This document shows positions 1 through 12,000 of a stretch of 64,000 nt of DNA, one piece after another. Origin of the DNA: Nymphaea colorata (lineage: Eukaryota; Streptophyta; Magnoliopsida; Nymphaeales; Nymphaeaceae); the NCBI RefSeq assembly GCF_008831285.2, contig NC_045146.1, positions 6,522,972-6,586,971 on the forward strand. Direction: 5' to 3'. The notes under the pieces were generated by a model. The model ran no database searches. It worked only from the letters and a program-made list of their open reading frames with translations, and was not told the DNA's origin. Both the position numbers and the translations under genes were made by a program. Each line of letters opens with the position of its first letter. The first letter of the stretch is position 1.

Positions 1-65
1 AAAGACCAAGCTGGATTGTGGTTTCATATGCCTAGGCTAATGCCACAGATTATGCTAGTAGCCTA

Positions 66-209
66 AACCAGGTCTCAAAGAAGGGGTATGTGGGTGCAAG
101 GTGATCTAGTGCATATTAAAATCAAAGTGCAATGTGAACCAGGTCTCAGAGAAGGGGTGTATGTGGGTGCAAGGTGATCTAGTGCATATTAAAGTCAAAG
201 TGCAATGTA
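66..209. repeat. Tandem duplication, two 71-73-bp units
   Basis: Two adjacent copies begin with the same AACCAGGTCTC string at 66 and 137 and run through a shared AGTGCATATTAAA segment. They differ by a few substitutions and a 2-bp insertion. No coding potential is seen. Confidence 0.85.
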
Positions 210-2084
210 TGACTTGTGAATGCATAAGAGAACTACATTTTATATGTCTGATTCAAGTAAGAACTAAGTAAGAAAAGCACAAAATTAAAAGAAAGAGACA
301 AGGAAGAGAAGGGCATATTTGACCTGCATGCTTACCCTAAAGACATTAAAATAAATCTAATCTAAAACACAAACATGCTAAATTTCATAATTACTAAAGC
401 AAATAAGAGAAATCTAGGACTTAAGTAAGAAATAAGCTAAAGTGAACATGCTAATGGTAAAAGGAAAAATAAAACATACATTAAAAGAAACACTAAATTG
501 CAAATAAAACCTAGAGACATGCTTGAGTTTGCTCCCAATCTCTACACCCAAGCTACTTGGGTCTACATTGAGTGGTAATGCAGCCCGAATGAAGACTTAT
601 ACTAAGACTAAAAAAAATTAACTTGTTTTGTGCTAAACATTATGAGTACCCAGTTGAAATTTTACCAACTATTTTGAGCTTCTTTAGGTAAGCTCAAGTG
701 TGTAGTAAGAGAGAGAAAGGGGGAGCCCTATTTATAGGAGAGAAGGGGAGATAACCTCCTTGAGCCCATCAACATGGGACTAAACATTTTCCTCTCTCAA
801 AAACCATATGTTAAAAAGGGGTTTTCCATCACAAAATCATATGTTGTGCAATTGTTCGGACTCCTAATTCAAGTATGTGAAAAGCCACATGCACATAGAA
901 AAGTTCTGGTCAATCCTTGATAAAGGTTTCAGATTGACATTTAGCATGAGAAAGGAATGATGTGAGAATATGAAGAGGAGAAAACATACATTTAAAATCA
1001 TAGTTTAAAAGTTGATGTGCTATAAAAGCATTCATTTCAACCACATATGGAAACCAGTTTCCATTCCATCTACATTGGAGTGCTCAGCAAAGAATTCTGC
1101 ATGTTTCAAGTACTTTCATGAGAATTGACATTAAAATAATGATGCATTTTTGAAATATAATGTGCATTAAGTTCACATGTGGATCTTAGATCTAGGTTTG
1201 ATATTGGGACTCTAAAGAAAATTCTAGAAGATGGATCTGTATATGTTATGAAAATCTGAAACATGATTTGATATACAAGATTTAGAATTTGGAGTAATGA
1301 ATCAAGGACTATGAAAATATATCATATCTGAGACTTGGATATGAGATCTAGATATACAAATTGGACTTGAATATGAAATCTTGATCAATAATTTAAATTA
1401 AAAAGTGTCACCAAGGCTAGGAGGGTTCAGGTTGCATGATATGGATTGGACGGGGCTATGTTCATCCTAGGTGCTGTTTTTTGAAAGATCTTGGTTTAAT
1501 GGGAAATTGGGGTAGGTTGAGCTTGGGATCAAGCCTACTAGATTCATGTGAAAGGATATGAAGTGCTAACTTGGGTACATGTGGCTCTTAAGTTTAGCTT
1601 TATGAAAAATACATGAATAGCAAGAAATTACCAAAACACCCCTTGAAACATATTCAAGTAAGAAAGCTAATTTTAACCAAGGCATATGTGGTCTATGCCT
1701 TATGTTTATGCCGAATAAATGCCAAAAAAGTGACTGTTTTACTCCTGTATGCATTTTTAGAGCTTCAGATGAGTTTTCTCAATTTGACTAAACCAGCGTG
1801 GGGCTAATTGGCACTAGCTTAAATATTTTTGAGAAATTCATCCCGGATTGCTTTAAAAATTGAAAAAAATAACAAGCTATATATGTCATGTTTATAAAGG
1901 AAGATCAACGACAGCTGTAAAAATCCAATGTTTATTGAAATTTTAATAGGTGGAGTGAGAGTGTTTGGACAAGCTACATGCCTATAAGGATATGTTGAAA
2001 GATCATAAAAATTTGATTTAGTTACATAAAATTGACCTTGAAAGAAGTTTACAGAATGTAGCAAATACAAGGAATGAACTCCAA
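210..2084. other. No gene seen; possible LTR-like promoter on minus strand
   Basis: Only short chance reading frames occur here. On the minus strand a canonical CTATAAATAG box lies at 728-737, just downstream of a purine-rich stretch (on the plus strand), which resembles the promoter of a retroelement LTR. No matching LTR partner was found in the window, so this is only a suggestion. The rest (about 1000-2080) is unremarkable AT-rich sequence. Confidence 0.35.
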
Positions 2085-3520
2085 GGCCTTCAGAACTAAA
2101 CTGGACTCAAACCGGAATGAACAATCTCAAATTGAACTAAGGGAGTATTGATTTGTACATGATAAACATAACCCCAACATAGTTTAACTGACTGTATCAC
2201 GTTGAGCTTAAATTCAGCTCAAGCCCATGAAATAGGAGAGAGGAAAAGCTTGAAACTAAATTGAACTCAAACTGGGATGAATGAACTCAAACTGAACTAA
2301 GGGAAACTTGATTTATACATGATAAATCTGATCCTAGATCAATTTTAGCTTACTCTGTTGGGTTGATCTCACATTCAGCTCGAACCCCTGAAAATAGAAG
2401 AAAGAAAGAGCTCGAAATTGAATTGACCTCAAACAAAGATTAATGAACTTAAACAGAACTAAGGGAAGCTTGATTTATACATGTTAAACATAGTCTTAGC
2501 TTGGTTTCAGCTCACTCTATCAGGTTAAGCTCAATTCCAATTCTAACCCATGAAATAGGGGATAGAAAAGCTCAAAACTGAATTGAACTCAAACTGGGAT
2601 GAATGAACTCGAACTGAACTAAGGGAAGCTTGATTTATACATGATAAATATGATTCTAGCTCAGTTTTAGCTTACTCTATTGGGCTGATCTCACATTCAG
2701 CTCAAACCCCTAAAAATAGAAGAAAGAAAGAGCTCGAAATTGAATTGAACTCAAACAAAGATTAATGAACTTAAACAGAACTAAGGAAAGCTTGATTTAT
2801 ACATGTTAAACATAGTCTTAGCTTGGTTTCAGCTCATTCTATCAAGTTAAGCTCAATTCCAACTCTAACCCATGAAATAGGGGATTGAAAAGCTCAAAAC
2901 TGAATTGAACTCAAACTGGGATGAATGAACTCAAACTGAATTAAGGGAAGCTTGATTTATACATGATAAATATGATCCTAGCTCAGTTTTAGCTTACTAT
3001 ATTGGGTTGATCTCACATTCAGCTCAAACCCCTAAAAATAGAAGAAAGAAAGAGCTCGAAATTGAATTGAACTCAAACAAAGATTAATGAACTTAAACAG
3101 AACTAAGGGAAGCTTGATTTATACATGTTAAACATAGTCTTAGCTTGGTTTCAGCTTACTCTATCAGGTTAAGCTCAATTCCAACTCTAACCCATGAAAT
3201 AGGGGATAGAAAAGCTCAAAACTGAATTGAACTCAAACTGGGATGAAGGAACTCAAACTGAACTAAGGGAAGCTTGATTTATACATCATAAATATGATCC
3301 CAGCTCAGTTTTAGCTTACTCTATTGGGTTGATCTCACATTCAGCTCAAACCCCTAAAAATAGAAGAAAGAGCTCAAAATTGAATTGAACTCAAACAAAG
3401 GTGAATGAACTTAAACAGAACTAAGGGAAGCTTGATTTATAAATGTTAAACATGGTCCTAGCTTGGTTTCAGCTCACTCTATCAGTTTAAGCTCAATTCC
3501 ATCTCTAACCCATGAAAACA
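2085..3520. repeat. Satellite-like array, 160-bp monomer, 322-bp alternating dimer
   Basis: A conserved CTTGATTTATACATG block (variant in the first unit) recurs at about 2147, 2307, 2469, 2629, 2791, 2951, 3113, 3273 and 3431. The spacings are 160, 162, 160, 162, 160, 162, 160 and 158. Two monomer types alternate. One reads GATAAATATGATCC followed by CTCAGTTTTAGCTTAC. The other reads GTTAAACATAGTC followed by CTTGGTTTCAGCTCAC. The true repeating unit over most of the array is therefore a dimer of about 322 bp, i.e. a small higher-order repeat. The first and last monomers are more diverged. No reading frame crosses the units. Confidence 0.92.
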
Positions 3521-4879
3521 TATGGGAGAACGACCCAATGGAAATCTCCAAGTTCATACAGATGACTCAAATTAAGCGAAATAAAACTTTCTCTCCATTA
3601 AAGTAAACTTGTTTTGGACTTGGTTGAGCTAAAGATCACAATCTTATGTTCAATGAGCTGATTTGAGCTACATGGGAGCTGACTTCAGGTTGGGATATCA
3701 TGGGAGCTGACTTCAGGTTGGGATTACCTTAGTGAGCTGACTCTAGCAACTCATGCAGTCATGTAAAGTTGGGAAATGACCTAATTGCTCAAATGTTAGG
3801 AAATTCTCCAGAATTTGGTGAAAAATTCCTACTTTTAAGGTAGATATTCCATGATACAAGGGCAAAATGATAATTTTTAGCTTGGATGTCCAATATGATA
3901 TGAGTCTAGGTGATCAATACTGGTGTAAAAGGTGTTTGTTTGTCTTAAACATTTGTTGAAATTTGGTCTTTGAAAATCAATTTAGAAATCTCATAGTGAA
4001 TGGTAAAATGGTCATTTGGACCCATGAAAATTTTGAGTGCTAGCAGTATCCTATTGAAGGGTGTGTAGTTCTACTATTCACACTCGTGAGTAGGGCTTTA
4101 TATTTATAATAATGTTCTTGTATTCGATTGTATAGGTACTAACTAAACATAAATGTTATATATGTAGTAAAAGCCAACTAGAAGATTCCATTATAGAAAG
4201 ATATTTGGCAGATGACTGTATAACAATTTGTTCAACGTATTCTCATGGCATTGCGACAAGATGCAAGAGGACCAAAAGGAACAACGAAAATCTTATTGTG
4301 AATGAAGAAGATAAATCCAATGGGATGCGTGAACATCATCCATTAGGTGCGTCAAAGCTAACAACTTTGGATACCTTAACCCGTCACAATTGCATACGTA
4401 TAAAATATTCAATCATAAGCCGGTTGGACGACATAAGTATCTTTGTACACATTTGGATACGTTAATCAATTTACTATATGTCTTTTGTTTCTTTTAACTT
4501 ATGTGTATTTCTATAGGCATCACCTAAAATTAGTTAGACAGCAATGCTCTAAAAGACTCCATGATATTAAATATGTTTATAGAGAAAAATTTATATATTA
4601 GTTTCAAAATCACCTATGTGTTAGTACTTTAGAAATCCATTGACTTGTTCTACAAAAAATTAGTCTAGTACATCTAATGTTCATGTTTCCTATGTGACAA
4701 ATTCATGAACAATATGACCATCAAAATGAATATGTGCTAGAAGATACGGTATGGTTGTCTTTATTTCCCAAAAAAATTGTATTGTTATGCAAGGCTTCAT
4801 ATCTAATGGGTTTAAATTTCACACAAGGGACAACGATATAAATATAAAGTACCAAAGGTGATGTACTCGTTATTAAACA
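3521..4879. other. No gene seen; one 28-bp tandem duplication
   Basis: A 28-bp unit starting CATGGGAGCTGACTTCAGG is repeated directly at 3671 and 3699, with a weaker third match near 3730. A short open frame at 4205-4465 has no motif I recognise. It sits just upstream of the CACTA remnant and could be part of its decayed 5' half. Confidence 0.4.
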
Positions 4880-5310
4880 GACATTTAGTTTCTCAAGTTC
4901 AAGAGATGGGAATCCTATGATTGGTGAAGTTTCATACTACGAAATTTATCACAGACATTGTAGAGGTCACCTAAACAAAGACTCTGAAGTTTGTTCTACT
5001 CAAATGCAAATGTACAATGTACTTACTTTGCACAGTGTGACATTAAAGAAGACAAATTTGGGTTCATGTGCATCAACATCAACTTCAGTTGTATAAAAGA
5101 TGAACCTTTCATCTTAGCATTACAAGCACAACAAGTTTCTTACGTAGAAGACATGACAAAAAGTGATTGTCATGTTATTAAAAGAAGACCTAGAGATATG
5201 TATGACATTTCAGGAAAGGAAGCGATTGACAATAATAATAGTGATAAAGACCTAGATTTGCATAATATGCCAGTTGCAGATGTTGATACTTGGCTTATGT
5301 TAGGGAGGTT
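4880..5310 (+). pseudogene. TNP2-like transposase, DUF4216 C-terminal region
   Basis: The frame from 4991 reads KEDKFGFMCININFS, then DEPFILALQAQQVSYVED, then HVIKRRPRDMYDISG. These follow the order of the DUF4216 domain at the C-terminus of plant CACTA TNP2 transposases (GF..N, DEPFILASQA.QVFYV.D, ..VV...PRD.YD). Acidic Asn/Asp-rich tail residues follow, as is common in the family. Upstream, a second frame around 4885-4945 gives residues like SRDGNP and VSYYEI, matching the preceding part of the family, so at least one frameshift is present. It is a remnant of a cut-and-paste transposase, not a host gene. Confidence 0.82.
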
Positions 5311-6119
5311 ATACATGTCCTTGTGGTTAATCATTCTCTCAGAGATAGTTGGTATGAATTACACATATACTATTGTTTACATTGTTCATTCATCATAGTC
5401 CTTAAATATTGATCGAATTGACATCTTTTTTTTTTCATTTTGCATTACTAAATGATGCCACTGTTGTTCTACACTTGTTCATGCATATATTTATTTATAT
5501 TTTTCATATATATTCACATGTTCTACATCTAATTTTTTGTAACAATATGTTCTTTGTAGATGACTTCTTAGCTACAGTATATACCATCGATGTATGAGAG
5601 AATAGAAGATGGTACATTGAATGCAGCTTGTTCAAGTAACAATATTCATTAATTACTAATATTTTCAATCACTAAATATTAGTTTATGTTTTAATTCAAT
5701 TGTTTATAGTACCCTAACCAAGAAACACTTGGGGATTGACTTGAGTTCTTGCCATTGCAAATTTGAGGCATGACTATAAAGTTATAAACATAAACTACAA
5801 GTGAACAGTCTAGGAAATAAAATTTTTCACAATGTATATTGGAATGTTGGCATGAGATCCAGAATTTACACTTTTGATTTTCCATAAGTGGTTGGAATTG
5901 CTCAACTCATTTACATTAGATTTTTGGAAACATGTGTAAGTAATATAGTCATCTTTTTAAAATTTAATGATTGAATGTTACATTCCATTTGTTCACAGTT
6001 ATACATTATGTGTTCAAAGTAAGAGAAGTTTCACATTCCTAGCTAACATAAGTTGGGCATACACTAGTCAATATTACAGGAATATGTATGCCTCTTTATA
6101 TTGTGGAGGTATGAATTGA

Positions 6120-7110
6120 GGAAAGTATACACAGATTTTTAAACTTTTGAAGCTCGTAAAGCCCAATTTACCAAGTATGAGATTCCAGTCAATCAGGTGG
6201 AGTTTATGATGAAGCATTTTGATGAAAATGGCAAAATGTATGTATTCCATAAATTCAGTGGGAATTAATTTGAAGTATAAATCTTAGTATAAGCCGATGT
6301 AATGTCATATATAATGTAAATGTTTTACAAGAACTTAGTAAAAGAAATACTCAAAACTGTACACAACTAAAGTACCAACACACGATATGGACACAGAGCT
6401 TCGCATGATTTAAAGCATAAAAGGTAAATTATAATTTGATATTATTTTGAGTTCATATTTCTAGTTGAATAATAATTAACTATATGTATATCACCTATTC
6501 AATTTGATATATTCTCTTATACAGTTTGGAGAAAATGGACCTAGCTTTCACATGCTGAAGTTTTTATTGCTAACAAAAACAGCAAAAGTGCAAATGACTC
6601 TAACCCCGAAACTAATAATGATGTAGTAAGTGTCATATTCATTTGTTATTTCACATAAAAGTAGATATGTTATTGTCTACTAACCTTGTTTGCATGTAAT
6701 GCACTAAGAAAAGCTAAAAAAAAGACAGCTACTTTGCTTGAGGTGATTCATCTGGCAGCAGTGATATGCTATACCAAGTGATTGGACAAGATGGCCATGG
6801 TCAGGTATGTACAATGGGAATGCTGAGTGCAAAACTTTTATAGTTTTCTACTAGAAACACAAACAAAAGTCAATTTGAAGCACAAAATGCAACATTAAAA
6901 AAAAGTTAGTACTCTACAAGAAAAATGGTTGTGCTTGAAGAGAAATGCATAAAATATGATGAACTCAAAATAACATGTGCTAGAGTACCTGAGCTCAGGG
7001 CAACCAATGGTAGAGTCCCTAAGTTAGAGGCTAAATGTGCAAGGGTGGATATGCTCAAAGATCGTATAAATAAAATCATGACTTTGTTTGTGAGACCATT
7101 CAGTTAAGTT
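6120..7110 (+). pseudogene. CACTA second-ORF (Transposase_24-like) remnant
   Basis: Around 6720-6830 a frame reads SGSSDMLYQVIGQDGHGQV, which resembles the D.L..VLG.EHPGRVRG block of plant Transposase_24 (TNPA-side ORF of CACTA elements). Around 6140-6240, residues such as KYEIPVNQVEFMMKHFD resemble the upstream domain. The frame at 6925-7107 is rich in Glu, Lys and Leu with heptad-like spacing, fitting the C-terminal coiled coil of that ORF. The parts are split among frames and broken by stops. It lies directly 3' of the TNP2 remnant in the same orientation, as in intact CACTA elements. Confidence 0.65.
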
Positions 7111-8098
7111 TCAAATATATGTTATGTTAAACGATGCATTTCATTTCTTATAACATATTTTACTTCTTCTATATAGGTTTGCCGACACCTCCCAATTTTC
7201 ACCATTGATACATGTAAACCAAATTTCAAGTTTCGACTCTTGGGCTTGGTTGCATATATTAAATATCATATACAAGTACCATCTTAATATGAAAGATGGA
7301 CTACATGTATCACAAACTTTGTTTGACTTATTCATGAAGATAATAGTAATTTATTTGTATGTTAACCAAGACTATGTTGTGTAATACATTAATTACAGCT
7401 TTGTTTTGTTATTGATGCCATGCAAGGATTTTTTTGTATTTTCATTATTTAGGTGGTACCTAATATAATTTAATATAATATAAAAATTTTATAATTTTTG
7501 ACTAAAGGGTCTCTCACATCAGTAAAAATACAATTTTCTGTCCATAAAATGGTCACTATTGTAGGGAGAGATCATCAGTATCAAAGATAAGGCTTTACTG
7601 ATGTGGTGATCTGTTAGTAAAAATTGAAAATATACTGATGGTAAGTCTTCGTCAGTACATCTGGCACATTATACTAATGGTTTTGAGCATGTGTACGTAA
7701 ATCCAATGCAATACACCAACAACCATGATGATTAGTATAAGTGGACATATGCAAACAGATCTGAGCATGTGTCAATAAACCCTGCCTAATATCCTAACAG
7801 CAACGATCATCAATAAGGGTCTAGCTAAACAGTCAGTGAAACCTTCAACGACACCATCTACATTGATGGTTCATGATATCCGTCAGTATAAGTATTACTC
7901 TGGTTGGTGCTTTTCTACTGAAGTTTTTGTACATCAGTCATGGTAGCCTTTTTGTAGTGTTTCTATGGTCGTTCAGCCTATGGTCCAGAATACAATCAAC
8001 CTTATGATCAAAATGGATTGTTACACATGGAGGTGCAAGGCCTGTCACCTTCCTAGTGAATGTCACCATTGTCTTCATCAAAAGGCTTAATTAAGAAG

Positions 8099-8299
8099 TT
8101 AAGATGAAGCAATCAATAAACTTAATTTGACCCTTGCTGCCTGACCCAACATATAAGCCATTGTGCCCATGCCTTTTTGCACTTTAAAAGGGCCATCGTA
8201 CTTTGCAACAAAAACCCAACAAACTACTTTACTGCCTATATTTTCCCATATTTGGGGTGCTAACTTGAGCACCACAAAATTTGTAACTTTGAATTCCAT
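8099..8299 (-). pseudogene. Gypsy integrase C-terminal region remnant
   Basis: The 66-residue frame contains VVLKLAPQ and KYDGPFKVQKGMGTMAYML. These match the integrase C-terminal signature (V.LKL.P......KL..KY.GPF.V...IG..AY.L.LP). It is the 3' end of the pol remnant. A chromodomain, if ever present, is not visible. Confidence 0.72.
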
Positions 8300-8519
8300 A
8301 AATGTCCCTACAATTGGTTCTCTTTATACAATTGACTGCCTTGGCCAAGCAATTTCATGCATCTTCCTTGGCTTCTTGCACTTTGCACATCATTTTTATT
8401 GTAGTAGTGCATTCAAACTTGGATTGTAAGACCATGGTCATCTAGAAGGAGGGGATATTGCACCTCATCATCACTTCAACTGGACTTCCCTTTGTCATGT
8501 GTGCATGTTGTAAGTCATA

Positions 8520-9200
8520 GCAGAATTAGGTTATCTTAGACAAGGCCACCAAGTTCTTTTGATTAGCAGTAACATAGTATTGTAAGTATTCTTCCAACAC
8601 AACATTCACTCTTTTCATCTCACCTTCTTTTTGTAGGTAATTGCTTGTTGAAAGGTTTAACTCTGTCATCAACAACTTAAAGAGGCTCGCCCCAAAATAC
8701 CCTGGTACTTTACCGTGTTTACCAAAGATAAGTTTGGTCGTGTGGTAGGCCAACATGACTCTGGTGTCAGTATAAAATACATAATTTAAAAAATAGTACA
8801 ACATTAAAAAACTTGAGGTCATGTTATCTACCTTTAGCAGGAGGAAATAAAGTTGAGCCACAGACTGATGCAAAGGTCAATTTAAGGTAGGCAGTAGTTG
8901 TAGGAGGCCACCAGCTAATTGTCTGTCAACATTATCAAGAGGAGTATTTGAAATAATGATTGATATCCTCACCCATCTTCAGCCAATAAATGCTCCAAAA
9001 TCCATGGCCAAAGTGTGACCTTGTCTGGATGACCGGTCCATGGGCTATCATGCATCTCCTTCAGCAACTCTTTATGAACTTCATCAACATTTGGATATAA
9101 ATTCGAGCTCCCTTGGCAAAAAGAACATCATATTGTTGCCACATTCTTGGGCATGTGTCTTCTTACCAAGCCAACCAGTCAAACCATAGCTAGATCATCG
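8520..9200 (-). pseudogene. Gypsy integrase core and zinc-region remnant
   Basis: The minus-strand frame 8526-8873 contains ASLFKLLMTELNLSTSNYLQ followed by EMKRVNVVLEEYLQYYV and NQKNLVAL. These align with the gypsy integrase core (FW..LFKL.GT.L..ST.YHPQTDGQTERVN..LE.YLR.YV...QK.W). The conserved HPQTDGQTE block around the catalytic Glu is altered. Upstream, around 8890-9070, LAGGLLQLLPT matches the (A)GLLQPLPIP linker after the zinc-binding region. Confidence 0.78.
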
Positions 9201-9479
9201 GAATTTTCTTCTTGAATCTTCAAAGTAAATCTCTCAAATCTGAAGAGAGTGAGACACCACCCTCATCTCTCCCTCATACCTCTTCTTTCCATATGACTTA
9301 TGGCATTACTACTTGGTTGGATTTCCCCAACTTATCCATATTTTGGAATTCAAACTCCAATGGAAATTTGTACTAACATGCTTACATAGTACTCAGGTGC
9401 CATGAGATAGAAAGTAGCTATTGGCTACAATATTAATCTGAATATTGAAAGGTCGGCCTAATAATTAGCATTGTGGTTG

Positions 9480-10050
9480 CCACATACAATGGACAATGGA
9501 TGTTATTTCCTTTTCATAGGCCACTTATTTCCATTCCATATCCAAGAATTTCCATCTCTCTTAAGCCACTATGTGTCCTTCTTTGATAAGTATATTGCCA
9601 ATAGATGATTGGATGCTTATATTTCCACTACAAAAGCTTTTGATTATTCAGGCAAATGCAAGACAGCTTCACTTGCAAGTCTCTTTCAAATCACATAAAG
9701 GCCATTTTGCAGTTGTCCATCCATTGCTAAGGCCTACCTTTCGTCAAAAAGTCTCCATTACATCGCACATATGGTGGACAATGGCCATCATCTTCTTCTC
9801 ATGAGCCGTATATTTCTCTCCAATTCCGAGAATTTCCAGCTCTAGTAGGCCAGTAAGTGCCCTTCTTGCATAAGGACATTGCTTACTCCTGCTCCAATGC
9901 ATGTATATTTACTGGAAAAATATTTGACTATTCAAGCAACCACAAGATAGGTGCACTTATATAAGTTTTTTTTTTCAGGTTACTTGAAGCCCATTCTGCA
10001 TATGCTCCCTCCATCACCAAACCCTATCTTTCCTCAACAAATCCATCGAT
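9480..10050 (-). pseudogene. Gypsy RNase H region, tandemly duplicated (about 285 bp period)
   Basis: Two direct copies, about 9480-9765 and 9766-10050, align along their length: GGACAATGG at 9491 and 9776, and the TTTGATTATTC / TTTGACTATTC blocks. Both encode the same stretch of RNase H on the minus strand. One reads NVLMQEGHLLAY then SELERNIRLMRRRW. The other reads ILIKEGHIVA then VAYEKEITSIVHC. These match VLMQEGHPVAYESRKL....Y..HEKEM.AIVH. The copies are clearly diverged, so the duplication is old. Confidence 0.7.
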
Positions 10051-10189
10051 AGTGCAGATATATTTGAATAGCCTTACACAAATATGTGATAGGAAACTGA
10101 AGAAGGATTGCAGCTTTTTCATAGTAGTTAGTCTTGGCCACTCCCAAGTGGCTGCACAATTTTTTTTTCCTACATCAAGTAGAATTGGT

Positions 10190-10440
10190 TTCCCTTAATT
10201 TGTTAAAATTGTTCTCCAATTGCTTCAAGTGATCTTCAAAATGGGACTATAGATGGCAATGTCATCTAAATACTCCTTGAATACATTTTGCATGAGATTG
10301 CATAATGGTATTGGGGCATTGCACAAGTAGGAAGGCATGACCTGTTAATTGAATAATCCATAATGTAGTATAGATGTAATCTTTGGTTCATTTCCCTCCA
10401 CAATCCAAGCATGATACTAACCAGACCTTAAGTTAACTTA
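10190..10440 (-). pseudogene. Gypsy reverse-transcriptase remnant
   Basis: On the minus strand the fragments NLRSGYHQV, VMPSYLCNAP and VFKEYLDDIAIYSP are readable across frames. They correspond to the RT blocks KLDLRSGYHQ, MPFGL.NAP and F..Y(L/V)DDI.IYS, the last holding the catalytic Asp pair. Stops and frameshifts separate the blocks, so it is inactive. Confidence 0.75.
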
Positions 10441-10879
10441 GTGAAGTTATATGCTTCACACTTATCAGTTAAGGGGTGCACTGATGGCCTTCACTTGACA
10501 AGAGTTGCAGATGAGGCACAACCGAAACTTCTCGACCATGTGGGTAGACATGAACTTGTGTGAAGCTCCCATATAAACCAATGCAGTGGTCAGCACATCG
10601 ACACGTAAAGTAGACTAGACCTCAATGGTACCTCCTTCATTGTCTATCTCAAAGTATTATACATTCACAAAGGGTTCATGCATGCTACAGTCTGTCCTTC
10701 CATTTGGTCACATAAAACTTGCTTCACTCGTCTCCTTATGCTATAGATGTTCCCCTTTCTAATGATGGCTAGTGTATGTGAAACACCCTAAATCGCTAGA
10801 TGACTTGGAAGATGTGTCTTTAGACAGCTCCTTGCCATTAACCTTGCTTTCAATTTTCTTGCTTCAGCATATACTAGGG

Positions 10880-11320
10880 CATTCAGTAGATGATCAACCA
10901 ATGTGAAACCCAAAGATGTCTTTCACTCTCTGGTGCCGAAGCTCAGTTAGAGCCCAAGGCTAGCCTAACATCAGGGAAATAGAAGAAGTTATCAGTTTTA
11001 GCACTATAAGCCAGTCATGAAATAGAAGAATTTTTCTTCCTTAGTCATAGACCTAATGTCAAACATACGGAAATTGAAGGACTTAAGTAATATATAGAGC
11101 TGGCCTATCTCAAGTGGCCAAAACTTTGCAAAACAATCAACCTTCATGGGGGAAAAGAACTGATGCTTGAGAATGTATGCCTCTAATGTCAAACTAAAGC
11201 AACCATAAGTGCCTTCCTAAAATGACTATCCTCTCCCAAATGTTTTCTACAGTATAGAGTTTGCATCATCATTCAAATACATGATAGCAACAATGACAGT
11301 GTCTCCCACTTTCATATACA
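10880..11320 (-). pseudogene. Gypsy gag remnant
   Basis: The frame 11004-11192 ends in FDIRSMTKEEKFFYFMTGL. This matches the gag motif of plant gypsy elements (LDI.DMSE.DKLFYF..GL). Just upstream on the minus strand, near 11280-11310, residues VIVAIMYLNDDANSIL match the gag segment V..A..YL..DA..WW. The tryptophans and the reading frame are lost in places. Confidence 0.7.
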
Positions 11321-12000
11321 CAATCTTAACATACTACTCCATATCTTCTGACTTCTCCAAGTCTTTCAAATACCAAAGCATTGGAAAGCCTTAGTATTGT
11401 GGTATTGCCCACCTAAGCATTGGAACCCAGGTTGTGTCTCTGTACTCATGTGAATAAAATAATCAATGCCCTTTTGGCCATACCCTGTAGAACAAATATG
11501 GAGTACAAGAGTCCAATCTATTAAGCTAATCTTCACAATACAAAAAAAAAAAAAATCTCTCACTAGCTAATGCATGAAGTGCCTTGTGAGAAATGCTATA
11601 CAATAACGCCAAACCACAAAAGGAGACGAGAGATTGAGAAGACAAAGAAAGAGATGCATAGCTAGAAAGCCAGGTGTTGCCATGGCCAGACTTAAAGAGA
11701 GTCATGGTTTGGCAGCTTGCACAAAAAGTGATAGGCGGGTCTACTGGGTTTTACCTATTGAATGGGTCTACTTCACGTGCTTGCAATTGCTAAGGCTAAG
11801 CTGGACATGACCCTATGGGCTTGGACTGCTGGGCTGTCCAAGGGGCCCTCTAGGCTGCTTTTGGTAGTAGCCGAGAGGCTAACAGCTAGTTGGCCGAGCA
11901 GCAGTTGAGGGCTAGTCAAGAACAGCTGGGCGGAGAGGCCCAAAGGCTGCAACTATACGACTAAGGCCAAAGGGAACAGCTGAGGCTGGCATATGATATG
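11321..12000. other. No gene seen; retroelement-like leader
   Basis: The sequence changes from gag-like to GC-richer text with recurrent GGCT/GGCC words (about 11690-11990). It may be the untranslated leader of the gypsy element or the edge of the next repeat. No primer-binding site was recognised. Confidence 0.3.

Larger units (their letters stand above)
4880..7959 (+). mobile_element. Decayed CACTA (En/Spm) transposon, 3' portion
   Basis: In plus orientation the C-terminal part of a TNP2-type transposase (DUF4216) is followed by a second-ORF Transposase_24-like remnant. The element then ends in a string of subterminal motifs and a terminal ...TTTTTGTAGTG at 7949-7959, the reverse complement of the CACTA terminus CACTACAAAAA. 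Between about 7515 and 7959 the motif CATCAGT/ACTGATG recurs many times in both orientations, as expected of CACTA subterminal repeats. The matching 5' CACTA end was not found in the window. Stops and frameshifts throughout show that it is dead. Confidence 0.8.
8099..11320 (-). mobile_element. Decayed Ty3/gypsy gag-pol (probable chromovirus lineage)
   Basis: Reading the minus strand from right to left gives gag, reverse transcriptase, RNase H (twice), integrase zinc region, integrase core and integrase C-terminal region. This order is diagnostic of Ty3/gypsy (RT before INT). Each domain is recognisable but spread over several frames by stops and indels. The CACTA element ends at 7959, just beyond the integrase end, so the gypsy 3' LTR may have been lost or interrupted there. 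No LTR pair was matched to this gag-pol. The long LTR-like repeat at 12.0-15.7 kb is a possible relative but not proven. Confidence 0.8.
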
